Assembly (NCBI RefSeq): GCF_018873765.1
Contig: NC_057918.1
Location: 40,091,871-40,155,870, forward strand
Direction of reading: 5' to 3'
From: Telopea speciosissima
Lineage: Eukaryota > Streptophyta > Magnoliopsida > Proteales > Proteaceae
DNA length: 64,000 nt
In this document: piece by piece, positions 42,696 through 52,544 of the stretch
How positions within the stretch are numbered: the stretch's first letter is position 1
Layout: each line of letters begins with the position of its first letter
Made by a program: the position numbers and the translations under genes
Notes under the pieces: model-generated
The model's input: only the letters and a program-made list of their open reading frames with translations
What the model was told of the DNA's origin: nothing
Database searches by the model: none

Positions 42696-42707
42696 CTATA
42701 AATAGGC
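42696..42707 (+). promoter_or_regulatory. TATA box of chromovirus 5' LTR
   Basis: CTATAAATAGGC is present at the same LTR position in the 3' LTR (53146-53157) and, with small changes, in both left-hand LTR copies. Transcription would start shortly downstream in the purine-rich leader. Confidence 0.6.
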
Positions 42708-45363
42708 AGGCCTGAGCTCATTTAGAGCTATTCTTTCCGGCTGAAACCGACAGGAGAGAAAGAGAAGAAGAAGGAGAAGGAAGAAGGAAGACGAGGAGGG
42801 GGAGACCTGCTGCAACCATCCCAGCCTGCAACCGAGCCTATTCTTAGGCTGCTTCAGGTATAAAAATACCTATCCTCACCTGTTGTTCCCATTCCCCCTC
42901 TGTATATACTGTGTTTTTGCTTCCTGGGCAGCCCAGACTAGCTAGGGTTTGCCCAGTATTGATCCAGATCTGCCATGCAGACCTTGTGCATGGAAGATCT
43001 GGAATATTTCTACATTTTAAACATTTAGATATGCTGTTCTTGTGAGACGAATCTGGCTATGCACAGCTGCACTGCCCAGATTCACTTCTGATCTATGGAT
43101 TGGAACCCTGGGTGCAAACTAGGGCTGCAGAGATCAAACCCTAGATGATTACAGCCCTGGACCCTCATTTGGCATGTTGTTCCAGCCCTGCATGTGGCTG
43201 AAACCAACTCCCAAGCTTAGCCAAAACCCTGAACACTATTTATTTGGGCTACTTGGGCAGCTACTGTCAGCCTAAAGATGGATCTGATGAAGAATCCAAT
43301 TGGACCATGGTGTAGGCCATCTCAGGGGCTACTAGACCCCCCTGACATGCAAAGGATCCATTTAGAGCCCAGCCTTGCAGGCCCCACCTTGGAAACTCAG
43401 CCTGCATCGATTCTACAGGCACTGGGCGATGCACTGGGCAATGCAGCAACGCCCAGAGAGTGGAAAATCACTATTTTGGTGGACAGAGCTGGGGAGGATC
43501 TCACCCAATGGCCCCTGGACACTGTGGGATGTGAAAAAAGACTAAAATACCCTTCCCCACATTTGTCCATGATTAATGAATGCGTTGGAACCCTAGTGGG
43601 CCCCGCAGGTAAAGGAAGTCCTACTGTGCTTGGTCCTAAAGCACAAACAAGCTATGGACAGCACTGTAAGCATATCCTAGCCTAGGGTCAGGTGCAACCC
43701 TGGAAATGACCATTTTTCCCTTTGAGCCACTGGCATTGGTTGATGCACCGGGACATGACCTAAGGCCCAGTGTATAGCCCAATGATTCCAAGAGTGAACT
43801 AATTGAACCCCGGGTCAACCCAGTAAGATTAGGGTAATCCTAGGACTTCTGATGACAGACTGATAACTTAACATGACAACTTTTGATTTACATCTAGGAC
43901 TTGATCCCGTGCTCGAGGGCAACAAACTGCACAAATCACTGAATCGAATTTGTGACCGAGTACCTAGAGCCAAGTAATCGTGAGTGAATAATACTATCAT
44001 ATGTGTAAATGCAATCATGATCTGATGCCGGCTAATAAGAATTGAATATAATTGCAGTGTTATTTACTTCTGTTCAATTACTCAAATCACTGCATAATAG
44101 CTGTCTGTTGATCAACACTGTGAATTCTTTTATGATGATTGTGAATGTTAGACTAGATGCCGTAGTCGGCTTGGAAATGGGGCTTGTGGTAGCCCGTATT
44201 ATGGGGTACGGTTGACACCGCTTGACTCATATGATGCCATATAGACATGGGGCTAGAGTTTCATCACCCATGCTAGGCACCCTTGCCAACAAGAGTTAAG
44301 TTGTTGGATGCCTGTGGGGGCGACCATCAGAAAAAAAAAAAAAAAAAAAAAGAGAAAAGAGAAAAGAGAAAAAGAAATGAATAGAACACCGGAATGGTGC
44401 ATGAATGTATAGAACACCGGAATGGTGCACATGGGCTATAAGCCAGAAAAGAAAAGAAAGAAAGAAATGGCTTGTCCCACGGGTTAATCACAGAGGGCTG
44501 GTCGGGCTGACCTTGGTGAACAAATGCGGGAGCTGACTAGTCTTCTCCGACAACTCAATGGGTGTATCGCGGGAAGGGGTTAGAAGCCTGCACCAGTGAT
44601 ACATGTATTGGGGATTGTAGTAGCACAAACCTGACTTAGTTGTATTATTAGGTGGTTAATAATAAAATATGGACTTGCATATCATGTAGGACCATATGAA
44701 TTGTGAAATGTGATTGTATATGCATGCATGATTGATGTTATTTGCTCACAAGCTCAGTGGGGCTCACATGCAATGTTTTTCTTAGATGATTTTGTAGGTG
44801 GATGCCGCTGTGGCATGGCGGGCCATCTCGAGGAGGAGACTTTTGGTTGTTACGATGATATTGGTGTGGACCCCGACAGAGGTCATACCGATCCTACGCA
44901 CATTTTTGGTGGTTGTTGATGAAGACCATTGAAGTGTGTTCGTGACAGCTTTTTGGCTTGGGGACTCCTTTTGGGTTATTTGGTGTTATCCCTGTTCTGA
45001 CTTAGTTGTTGTGTTTTTTTCCTTTTTCCTTTTTGGGGTTGAGTATGCTCGCCCTGTACATGTCCTTGTATGTAGTACTGTACTTATCAGCTTTGTGTCT
45101 TTGTTTTCTTGATGTGTGGGTTGATGGAAAATGTAAAACTTTTATATGTATATATTATCACAATTTGCCCGTATCGATATGCTTCCTTTTATTATTGAAC
45201 TGTAGTTTATCTGCTGCACTCTGATCTTGCCTATGGTAAAGAGATGGTTGTGGTTCCATGATCGTAAGCACTGCTTCTAGATTTGTGGGATTTGACGGAT
45301 TGTTGTGTAATTCGGGTCACCTACCCAATCCTCCTAGGGGGTGGTTTGGGGTGTGATAGAGCT

Positions 45364-45376
45364 TGGTATCAAAGTG
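45364..45376 (+). other. primer-binding site of chromovirus
   Basis: TGGTATCAAAGTG lies five bases after the 5' LTR. TGGTATCAGAG is the usual initiator tRNA-Met complement; one base has changed. Confidence 0.8.
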
Positions 45377-45658
45377 TGAGGCTCTTCTTACGATTATAGA
45401 TTGCAGACTAGGACTAATAAGCATTAAACAATAAAATATGTAAGAATTAAAAACCACAGGGGAGGTAGATGCAAATAAGCAAAGATGCAAGATTTTCATT
45501 AACTCAGCAATAATTACAAAAGTTTGATTGCATAACTGCAATTCAACAAGTACATAAATTGAAAACGAAGAAAGAAAAATACATAAGCATAGACAAAAAA
45601 AAAAAAAAACTAAGATGATCATGACCACGTAGCAAGAGGAGGTCCAGAACTGCTGGAA
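45377..45658. other. chromovirus leader / 3' side of antisense ORF
   Basis: No sense ORF. On the minus strand this would be the 3' untranslated region of the antisense ORF. An A-run lies at 45596-45610. Confidence 0.5.
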
Positions 45659-46989
45659 CTACTCAGAAGGAGGTTCGTCACTAGGCGGAGGCTGAGTCTG
45701 GCGAGAGTCAACTCTGTAGAACCTGTCCCAGAAATCTAGACGCTGCTCCACAGACCCCACTCTCATCTCTAAGGAAGTGAAGCCCTGATCCACCCTAGTT
45801 GCCAGGCTAGAGAGCTGAGTGCCAAAACTCTGGAAGTGTGTCATCATCTGTGCCCAATCAGAAGGACCTAGAACCTGTGAGCTAGTGGCACCGGTCATCT
45901 CGTAAGCGGGTAAGTCTGTAAACTGAGTGCCAAAACCCTCAAAGTCTCTTGGACCTATACCGTGCTCCTCTGCGTGTAAGCCCTGAGTGTTTCCCTGCTC
46001 CATCCCCTGTACCTCCTCATCGCGCACATCATCACCATGCTCCTCTCCCTGCTGTGTCCCCATCTGCCCCTCATCCTCTAGTGGTTCCTCTCCAGGCACT
46101 TTCATCTTCATAATGGAAGTCTTATCTATGGGCCTGGATCTGGTCTTATCAATGTACTCACCCTCCAATGGCACCCCAAAATATCGAAAGATCAAGGTGA
46201 GAAATCTCCCATAGGGAAGGTTCCCATCAGCTGGGTTCCGTGCGTGATATAGCATCACTTGAAGTAACAGATACGGGAGGTTGATTAACTGGACCCCCCT
46301 GACCAGCTCCCAAAAGGTAGTAGGTAATGTATGCTCTCATAATGGATATACTACCCTTGTTTCCACCTTTTGGGTAAATGTTGTAGGTTACACATCTACT
46401 AATCACTCTAGCACTAGGTCTGTAGGCAGTCTCAGACTTGGGTGTGTCTCCTGAACCTGTCAAAGCTTGGAAGACTGCCCTCCTAGTCTCCAAAGAAAAC
46501 ATATCCGAAATATCCATACGAGGCTGTAGTAAATCCTCTCTCCTGTGTTAGGTAAACCCAAGATCTCTGCCAATAGGGAAGTGGTCAGCCTGATATCCAC
46601 TCCTTTCACCTTACTCTCCACTCCAAACTCCTTGGCACTAGAAGGCCCCAGGTTACAGTAAAAGTACCGAACCAAGTTGGTATAACAAGGCTCGGTAGGA
46701 GATAGCATCGATGCCCAACCTAGGGCATTGAATTTGGCGAAGAGGCCATATTGGTGGAAGTCCTCTACTCGCACCACCCGGCCATTCACTATCTTTACGG
46801 AAACAAATTTTTCCACTCCTTAGCATACTCATACCTGGAGAAAAGATGGTGGTCGAAATCTGGTTCCTCTGAAGACGAATCATCTCTAGGGGATGAAGGT
46901 GGAACCGAAGAATAGGAAGATTCCTCGGATTCGACTCGTAGCCTCTTTTGGGCTACCGATTTCCTAGTAGTATGACGACTAGTAGACAT
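45659..46989 (-). pseudogene. antisense ORF in chromovirus, 'putative plant transposon protein' type
   Basis: Starts at ATG 46989 (minus strand) with MSTSRHTTRKSVAQKRLRVE and continues through three frame changes to a stop near 45659. The central part YTNLVRYFYCNLGPSSAKEF..VKGVDIRL..LLAEILGLP and a later PSARVISRCVTYNIYPKGGN resemble the plant-specific domain often named putative plant transposon protein (PF20167, from memory). The last ~130 residues are acidic and polar, with a possible coiled coil (WAQMMTHFQSFGTQLSSLAT). Frame changes lie near 46803 (A/T run), 46520 and 46295 (G-run). If joined it would be about 440 residues. It runs opposite to gag-pol and its function is unknown. Confidence 0.7.
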
Positions 46990-47207
46990 TTCCTACAAGG
47001 AATAGCAAGAACAATTGAGTTAGGGCAAGAAAAACAATAGAAACCCTATCCAAAACGATAGGGAATAAAAAGGAAGAGCTAAAATAGGGTTCGTATCAAA
47101 TCAAACACTTAGATGCTAGGGCACCTCGAGCCAACCCAAGAATTTATTTCATTGATCTTTAGTTATTTAAGTATCAGTAGTTGTGTATTTAATTCTTTTA
47201 ATTAAGT

Positions 47208-47510
47208 ATGCCCTCATGCCTAGAGCCATTCTATGTGACAGGACCCACTATCTTGACTGAGGCTGGAGACCCCAGCATCATGCTTTATATTAGACATCTA
47301 CGAGAGAGACTGAGACGGATACGGTTAGTGTTACCCCGAGCTGAGAATCGACTAGACTTATACTTGACCATCGCTGCCATCAGTGGACCCGAGGAACGAG
47401 AATATTTTATGAGATTAGCTGGAGAGGTAAGAGCTGACATAGAATTTCTACTGGCGATGGAGTTTGTGACTGGGAAGAAGCTGGAGATGCTTGCCTTCTA
47501 CATCAGGTAA
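47208..47510 (+). CDS. 100-residue ORF upstream of gag, unknown
   Basis: An intact sense ORF, MPSCLEPFYVTGPTILTEAG and onward, rich in charged residues (RHLRERLRRIRLVLPRAENR), between the antisense ORF and gag. Its last codons run into CAG|GTAATT, which looks like a splice donor. I do not recognise a family. It may be a small accessory ORF, an exon spliced to gag, or chance; its length and composition argue mildly against chance. Confidence 0.4.
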   Translation: MPSCLEPFYVTGPTILTEAGDPSIMLYIRHLRERLRRIRLVLPRAENRLDLYLTIAAISGPEEREYFMRLAGEVRADIEFLLAMEFVTGKKLEMLAFYIR

Positions 47511-47741
47511 TTAATTAAAAGTCTTTATTTAAAAATCTGAAAATTTTCATTAGTGCCATGCATAACATATTAACATATAAAATGCATAAGAAGGAAGAAC
47601 ATAAAGCCTTCAATAAGACACGTCACCGAATAAACCAAGATAATGAATCTAACAATTCCACCTTACTGGTATGACTCATGATACTCATTGGAACTGTGGA
47701 CTGGATTTGTACCTGCTTAGCTAGAAAACAACTGTTGATCC
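47511..47741 (+). other. leader between small ORF and gag
   Basis: No ORF. AT-rich sequence. Confidence 0.4.
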
Positions 47742-49129
47742 ATGATGAATTGGAATATTGAACACGCTCCTCTTTTCAGAGAAGCAACATTGGTCAACAC
47801 TAGAAGTTCTCGTGGTGGTCGTAAAGGTAAACAACCTAGAGTTGTACCGGAGGTTGAGCTGCCTAACAGAACTGAGGCTCAAAACTCTAAGGCATCGACT
47901 GCTTCATCAGGAGTACTAGCGGCTGCACAAGCTACTGCAGCAGTACCTCAGTCAAGTGTGGCAGCCGACGACGTTACTGCATTCATGATCACTATGATGC
48001 GGACCATGCAACAGCAACAAGAACTGCTTGGTCAAATGTCAACTCAATTTGCAACCATGATGCACGAGTGCGCTGCACCACCACCACCACCACCTAATCG
48101 ACCCGTACTGTTTCCACCACCTGTGCCTCAGTATTTAACGGAAAATTCCATCGCCAAGGTTATGGAGAGATTCAAGAAACTTCAACCGCCTACATTTTCG
48201 AAAATAACCTCTGAGGCAATGTAGCCAGAACGATGGATCAGTGCCCTAGAAAAGGCATTTGAAGTACTTGAGTGCATAGACGCACAAAAGATAATTTGTG
48301 CGGGCTATCAGTTGTAAAATGAAGCCGAAGCTTGGTGGAAGGCAACTAGGCCTAATTTGGAAGCTGCTCACCCAAATCCCACGTGGGCGCAATTCAAGGA
48401 GATTTTCTTCAAGAACTATTTCCTTGAGAGTTTTAAGGATAGGAAAGAAGCAGAATTTATTGCACTGGTGCAAGGAACTAAATCAGTGCTAGACTATCAA
48501 CAGTGATTTGAAGATCTGTTCCATTTTGCTCCAGAGCACTTGAAAGGGGAAGTTAGTAAGGCCAAGAAATTTGAGAAAGGACTCAAAACTGAGATCGGGT
48601 CAGTACTATCATTCATGGATATTCGGGATTATGCTCAAATGGTCGAGAAACCAAAGATAATGGAGGATAGGTTAAGGAAAAGGAGAAAGAAAAGACTGTG
48701 ACGTCGACTGGTTTGAACAAAAGGTCAAATAATTTTCAAACTTTTGGCTAGCCGAATAAAGTTTATAGAGGTTCGAGTCCAAGCCCTACTTCAACTCCGT
48801 ATTGTAGGTCGAACGTGGGTCAGAATTCCTTTCGTCCTACATTTACTCGGCCTGCTCAACCTACTATGAGTCAACCGACGATAGCAGCCTCGCCAGCCCA
48901 ACCAGCAACCAGTCAAGCGAGCAAAGCTTCAACACCTAGAGCTCCACTCTTTAAGTACTATTTGTGCAACAAGGAAGGACATATGGACAGAGAATGCAGA
49001 TGGCGTGGGTATGGCAACAACTCATCAAACCAGCCCTACGGTAGGCCATTTCAACCACGGGACAATCGGATGCAAGGAAAGGTGTACACTTTAACAAATG
49101 AAGAAGCTGAAGCAAACCCCGACGTATGA
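47742..49129 (+). pseudogene. chromovirus gag, broken
   Basis: The likely original start is the LVNTRSSRGGRKGK point, where ATG has become TTG; an upstream ATG at 47742 is in frame. There is a proline/glutamine-rich N-terminal part, then the capsid part (PERWISALEKAFEVLECI, EAEAWWKATRP, FKEIFFKNYF, KDRKEAEFIALVQG). The zinc knuckle reads YLCNKEGHMDREC (about 48958-49000), with its first cysteine lost. Stops at 48222, 48316 and 48503, and a frameshift near 48690, break it. Confidence 0.88.
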
Positions 49130-49611
49130 ACAGGTAAGTTGATGAGCACTACTTAGTTATAGGGAATAATTAGCTTACTACATGTAACCTAAATTATCTA
49201 AGAACCCTAGGTACCATGAATGTCTCAACCATACCCACACGAGTATTATTCGACTCGGGTGTGACCCACCCTTTCGTCTCCTCAACCTTTGTGAGTAAGA
49301 TGAAAGATCAACCAAGGGACATCGGGCATGAGCTAGTTGTCAGCACACCGACAGGGAGTGTTGTGAGTTTGAAGGAGGTCTACGACCCTTGTCAAATTGA
49401 AATTTGTGGGAAGGAACTAACCGCACGACTGATAAAGATGGATATAAATGATTTTGACGTAATCCTAGGCATGGACTGGTTGTCGGCCTATGGCACAAAC
49501 GTCTTGTGTGCGGAGAAGAAGATAAGGTTCAACTTGGAAGATGGGTCAGACTTCACCTATCAAAGTGAACCAAAGAGGAAATCCAAAAGGATAACATTAT
49601 CCACACTCTAG
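49130..49611 (+). pseudogene. chromovirus protease region
   Basis: Contains TRVLFDSGVTHPFVSSTF, where DSGAT is expected at the aspartic active site and alanine is changed to valine. IILGMDWLS-like VILGMDWLSAYG follows. A stop at 49609 closes the frame. Confidence 0.85.
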
Positions 49612-49647
49612 GCGCAGAAGTTTCTGGAAGAAGGATGCCAACGCTTT

Positions 49648-50640
49648 TTGGCCACTATGATAGACATGGAGGCAAAGATAAAACTCTTGGAGGAACTAGA
49701 AGTCGTCAGAGAGTTTCCTGATGTATTTTCAGAAGATCTGACTCAACTGCCGCCGGACCGCGATATAGAGTTCGAGATTGATTTGATTCCTAGTGCAGCA
49801 CCGGTATCCAAGGCACCATATCATATGGCACCTATCGAGTTGAAAGAATTACAGGCACAACTTCAAGACTTGCTGAAGAAGGGATTTATACGACCCAGCG
49901 TGTTGCCCTGGGGAGCAACCGTGCTATTCATTAAGAAGAAGGATGGTAGTATGTGACTATGTATCGACTACCGCGAGTTAAATAAATTGACAATTAAGAA
50001 TCGATATTTGTTGCCGCGTATCGACGACCTATTTGATCAGCTACAAGGAGCGAAAGTTTTCTCCAAGATCAATCTTAAGTTAGGATACCATCAACTGAAG
50101 ATCAAAAGCGGTGACATTCATAAAATGGCGTTCCGAACTCGATACAGACACTATGAATTCTTAGTTTTATCGTTCGGGCTAACCAACCCCCCCGACAGCA
50201 TTCATGGATATGATGAATAGAGTGTTCCATGACGTGCTGGATAAGTTCATCATAGTATTTATTGACGACATCCTGGTGTACTCTAAGAGTGAGGAAGAGC
50301 ACACGCGACACCTTACTTTCGTGTTGTAGCGGTTGTGGGAACACCAGCTCTTTGCTAAATTTAGTAAATGTGAATTTTGACTTCACCAAATTGGATTCCT
50401 TGGACACATTGTCACCAAAGACGGCATCAAAGTAGACCCAGGCAAGGTGAAAGCGGTTCTTGAATGGGAAACTCCGAAGAGTGCCACTGAGATCCGAAGT
50501 TTCTTAGGATTGGCCGGTTACTATCGGAGGTTTATTGAAAATTTCTCTCGAATTTTGGCACCAATGACAAAACTTACAAGGAAGGGAGCCAAATTCTAAT
50601 GGAATGAAGAGTGTGAGAAAAGTTTTCAGGAATTGAAGAA
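49648..50640 (+). pseudogene. chromovirus reverse transcriptase, broken
   Basis: EFPDVFSEDLTQLPPDRDIE, then LPWGATVLFIKKKDGSM, a TGA for arginine at 49953, [46 protein letters not shown] frameshift near 50188 follows, then FMDMMNRVF and [19 protein letters not shown] with the catalytic FIDD, and GFLGHIVTKDGIKVDPGKV. Further stops lie in the thumb region (50327, 50378, 50597). Confidence 0.9.
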
Positions 50641-50945
50641 CCGAGGAATGGTGGTATATACCGATGCATCCAGGACAAGAACACGAGAAGAACTACCCCA
50701 CTCATGACTTAGAGTTGGCAGCGGTAGTTTTCGCGTTAAAAATCTAGTGACATTTCCTATATGGTGAAAAGAGCGAGATCTTCAACGATCATAAAAGTCT
50801 GAAGTATTTCTTCACCCAAAAGGAGCTAAACATGAGACAGAGACGGTGGCTGGAATTGGTGAAAGACTACGACTGTGAAATTTAGTACCACCCCGGTAAG
50901 GCCAACGTTGTTGCGGATGCATTAAGCAAGAAATCTCAGACTGCG
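50641..50945 (+). pseudogene. chromovirus RNase H, with internal deletion
   Basis: Only VVYTDASR of the N-terminal half remains. About 40-60 residues normally found before and after it are missing near 50640-50690. The following part is frameshifted: [34 protein letters not shown], a TAG, then YHPGKANVVADALSKKS, which joins the integrase. Confidence 0.85.
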
Positions 50946-52330
50946 TCCCTTGCATCTTTGGTCGTAAGTGAGCAATTAATAGAGGAAGCTCGAAAATTTG
51001 ATTTGGAACTCGTGATCGAATGAACGGCTATGCGATTAGCAGCTATGAACCTGTAACCGTCGATACGAGAGAAAATAATTATGAAGCAACCATTGGATCC
51101 CAAACTGGCCAAAATAATTTGGGAAGTTCAATAAGGTGTCCATAAGGACCCAGATTTTTCCTTGGCACAAGATGGTGCATTGAAGTTTCGAGATAGACTA
51201 TGCGTTCCTGATGACTTTGACATCCAAGACCGAATTCTTAAAGAGGCACACAACTCACCCTACACAATCCACCCCGGAAGCACAAAGATGTACAAAGATT
51301 TGAAGAAGTATTACTGGTAGATGGGAATGAAACCAACCATAGTAATATACGTGTCCAAGTGCCTCACCTATCAACAAATAAAAGCGGAGAGACACCGACC
51401 GTACGGATTGTTACAACCACTTCCCATACCTGAGTGGAAGTGGGAAAGAATCACTATGGATTTTGTGACAAACTTGCCCAACACCAGGAAAGGCATGAAC
51501 GCAATTTGGGTGATTGTAGACGGACTAACAAAGGCGGCACACTTCATACCAATCAAAATAAGTTATCCAATGGAGAAGCTTGCCCAGATATACATGGAAA
51601 ACATAGTCCGCTTACATGGTGTGCCTGTCAGTATTATGTCTGACAGAGATCCTCGTTTCACCTCAAGGTTTTGGAGAAGTTTGCAGAAGGCATTGGGATC
51701 TCAACTAAATCTTTGCACGGCTTTCCATCCACAGATGAATGGATAACCAGAAAGAACCATTCAGACTCTAGAGGACATGCTCCGAGCCTGTGTTTTGGAA
51801 ATGAATGACAGTTGGGATGCTCACATACCTTTGGTGGAATTTGCATACAATAATAGCTACCACTCCACCATTGGCATGGAACTGTTCGAAGCACTCTATG
51901 GCAAGAAGTGTCGAACTCCACTTTATTGGGATGAAGTTGGCGAGCGGAAATATCTCGGACCTAAAATGATTCAAGCGACCTACGACAAGGTGGATGTCAT
52001 AAGAGAAAAGAACAAGACAGCCCAGTAAAGACAGAAAAGTTATGCGGATAATCGAAGGAAAGATATCGAGTTTGAAGTCGTAGAAAAAGTATTCCTCCGA
52101 GTATCCCCAACTAAAGGATTGCTACGTTTCAACAAGAAGGGCAATTTGAGCCCAAGATTCATAGGTCCTTACAAAATTCTTAATAAGGTGGGACCTGTAG
52201 CATACCGAGTGGCGTTACCACCATCTTTGTTAGGCGTCCACGATGTTTTTCATGTGTCAATGTTGAGGAAGTATATTAATAACCCGACACATGTACTGTC
52301 AACTGAACCTGAACAGTTGGATGTGGATAT
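50946..52330 (+). pseudogene. chromovirus integrase, broken
   Basis: The zinc finger region is HNSPYTIHPGSTKMYKDLKK and CLTYQQIKAE, where one cysteine is replaced by tyrosine. The core runs WERITMDFVTNLP, IMSDRDPRFTSRFW and LCTAFHPQMNG, then TAA, then PERTIQTLEDMLRAC; this is the D,D,E triad. The GPY/F module follows as LSPRFIGPYKILNKVGPVAY and the VHDVFHVSMLRKY segment. Stops at 51318, 51746 and 52026 interrupt. Confidence 0.9.
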
Positions 52331-52492
52331 GACCTATGAAGAACACCCCACGGAGATATTGGACAAAAAGGAGCATAACCTCCGAACCGCACCGTCGCTT
52401 TCTTGAAAGTTCAATGGGGAAACAATCCAGTAGAAGAAGCTTCATGGGAACGTGAAGAAGAAATGAAGGAGAAGTATCCCCAACTTTTTTGA
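52331..52492 (+). pseudogene. chromodomain of chromovirus integrase
   Basis: MTYEEHPTEILDKKEHNLR, then after one frame change VAFLKVQWGNNPVEEASWER and EEEMKEKYPQLF. The VQW..N...EASWE pattern is the chromodomain at the integrase C-terminus of plant chromoviruses. It is thought to guide integration to heterochromatin. Confidence 0.85.
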
Positions 52493-52530
52493 ATTACAAG
52501 GTAAGCAAATTTCGAGGACGAAATTTTTGT

Positions 52531-52544
52531 AAGGTGGGGAGAAA
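52531..52544 (+). other. polypurine tract of chromovirus
   Basis: AAGGTGGGGAGAAA directly precedes the 3' LTR. It follows the TTCGAGGACGAAATTTTT motif typical of this lineage. Confidence 0.85.

Larger units (their letters stand above)
42083..45358 (+). repeat. 5' LTR of chromovirus
   Basis: Begins TGTCAAACCTTGCTCC and ends GGTTTGGGGTGTGATA (a change from TGTGACA). It is about 3.28 kb, long for an LTR. It holds a TATA box, a purine-rich leader (42745-42810), two hairpin sites and an A-run near 44330. Related LTR copies lie at 1-849 and 850-3737. Confidence 0.93.
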
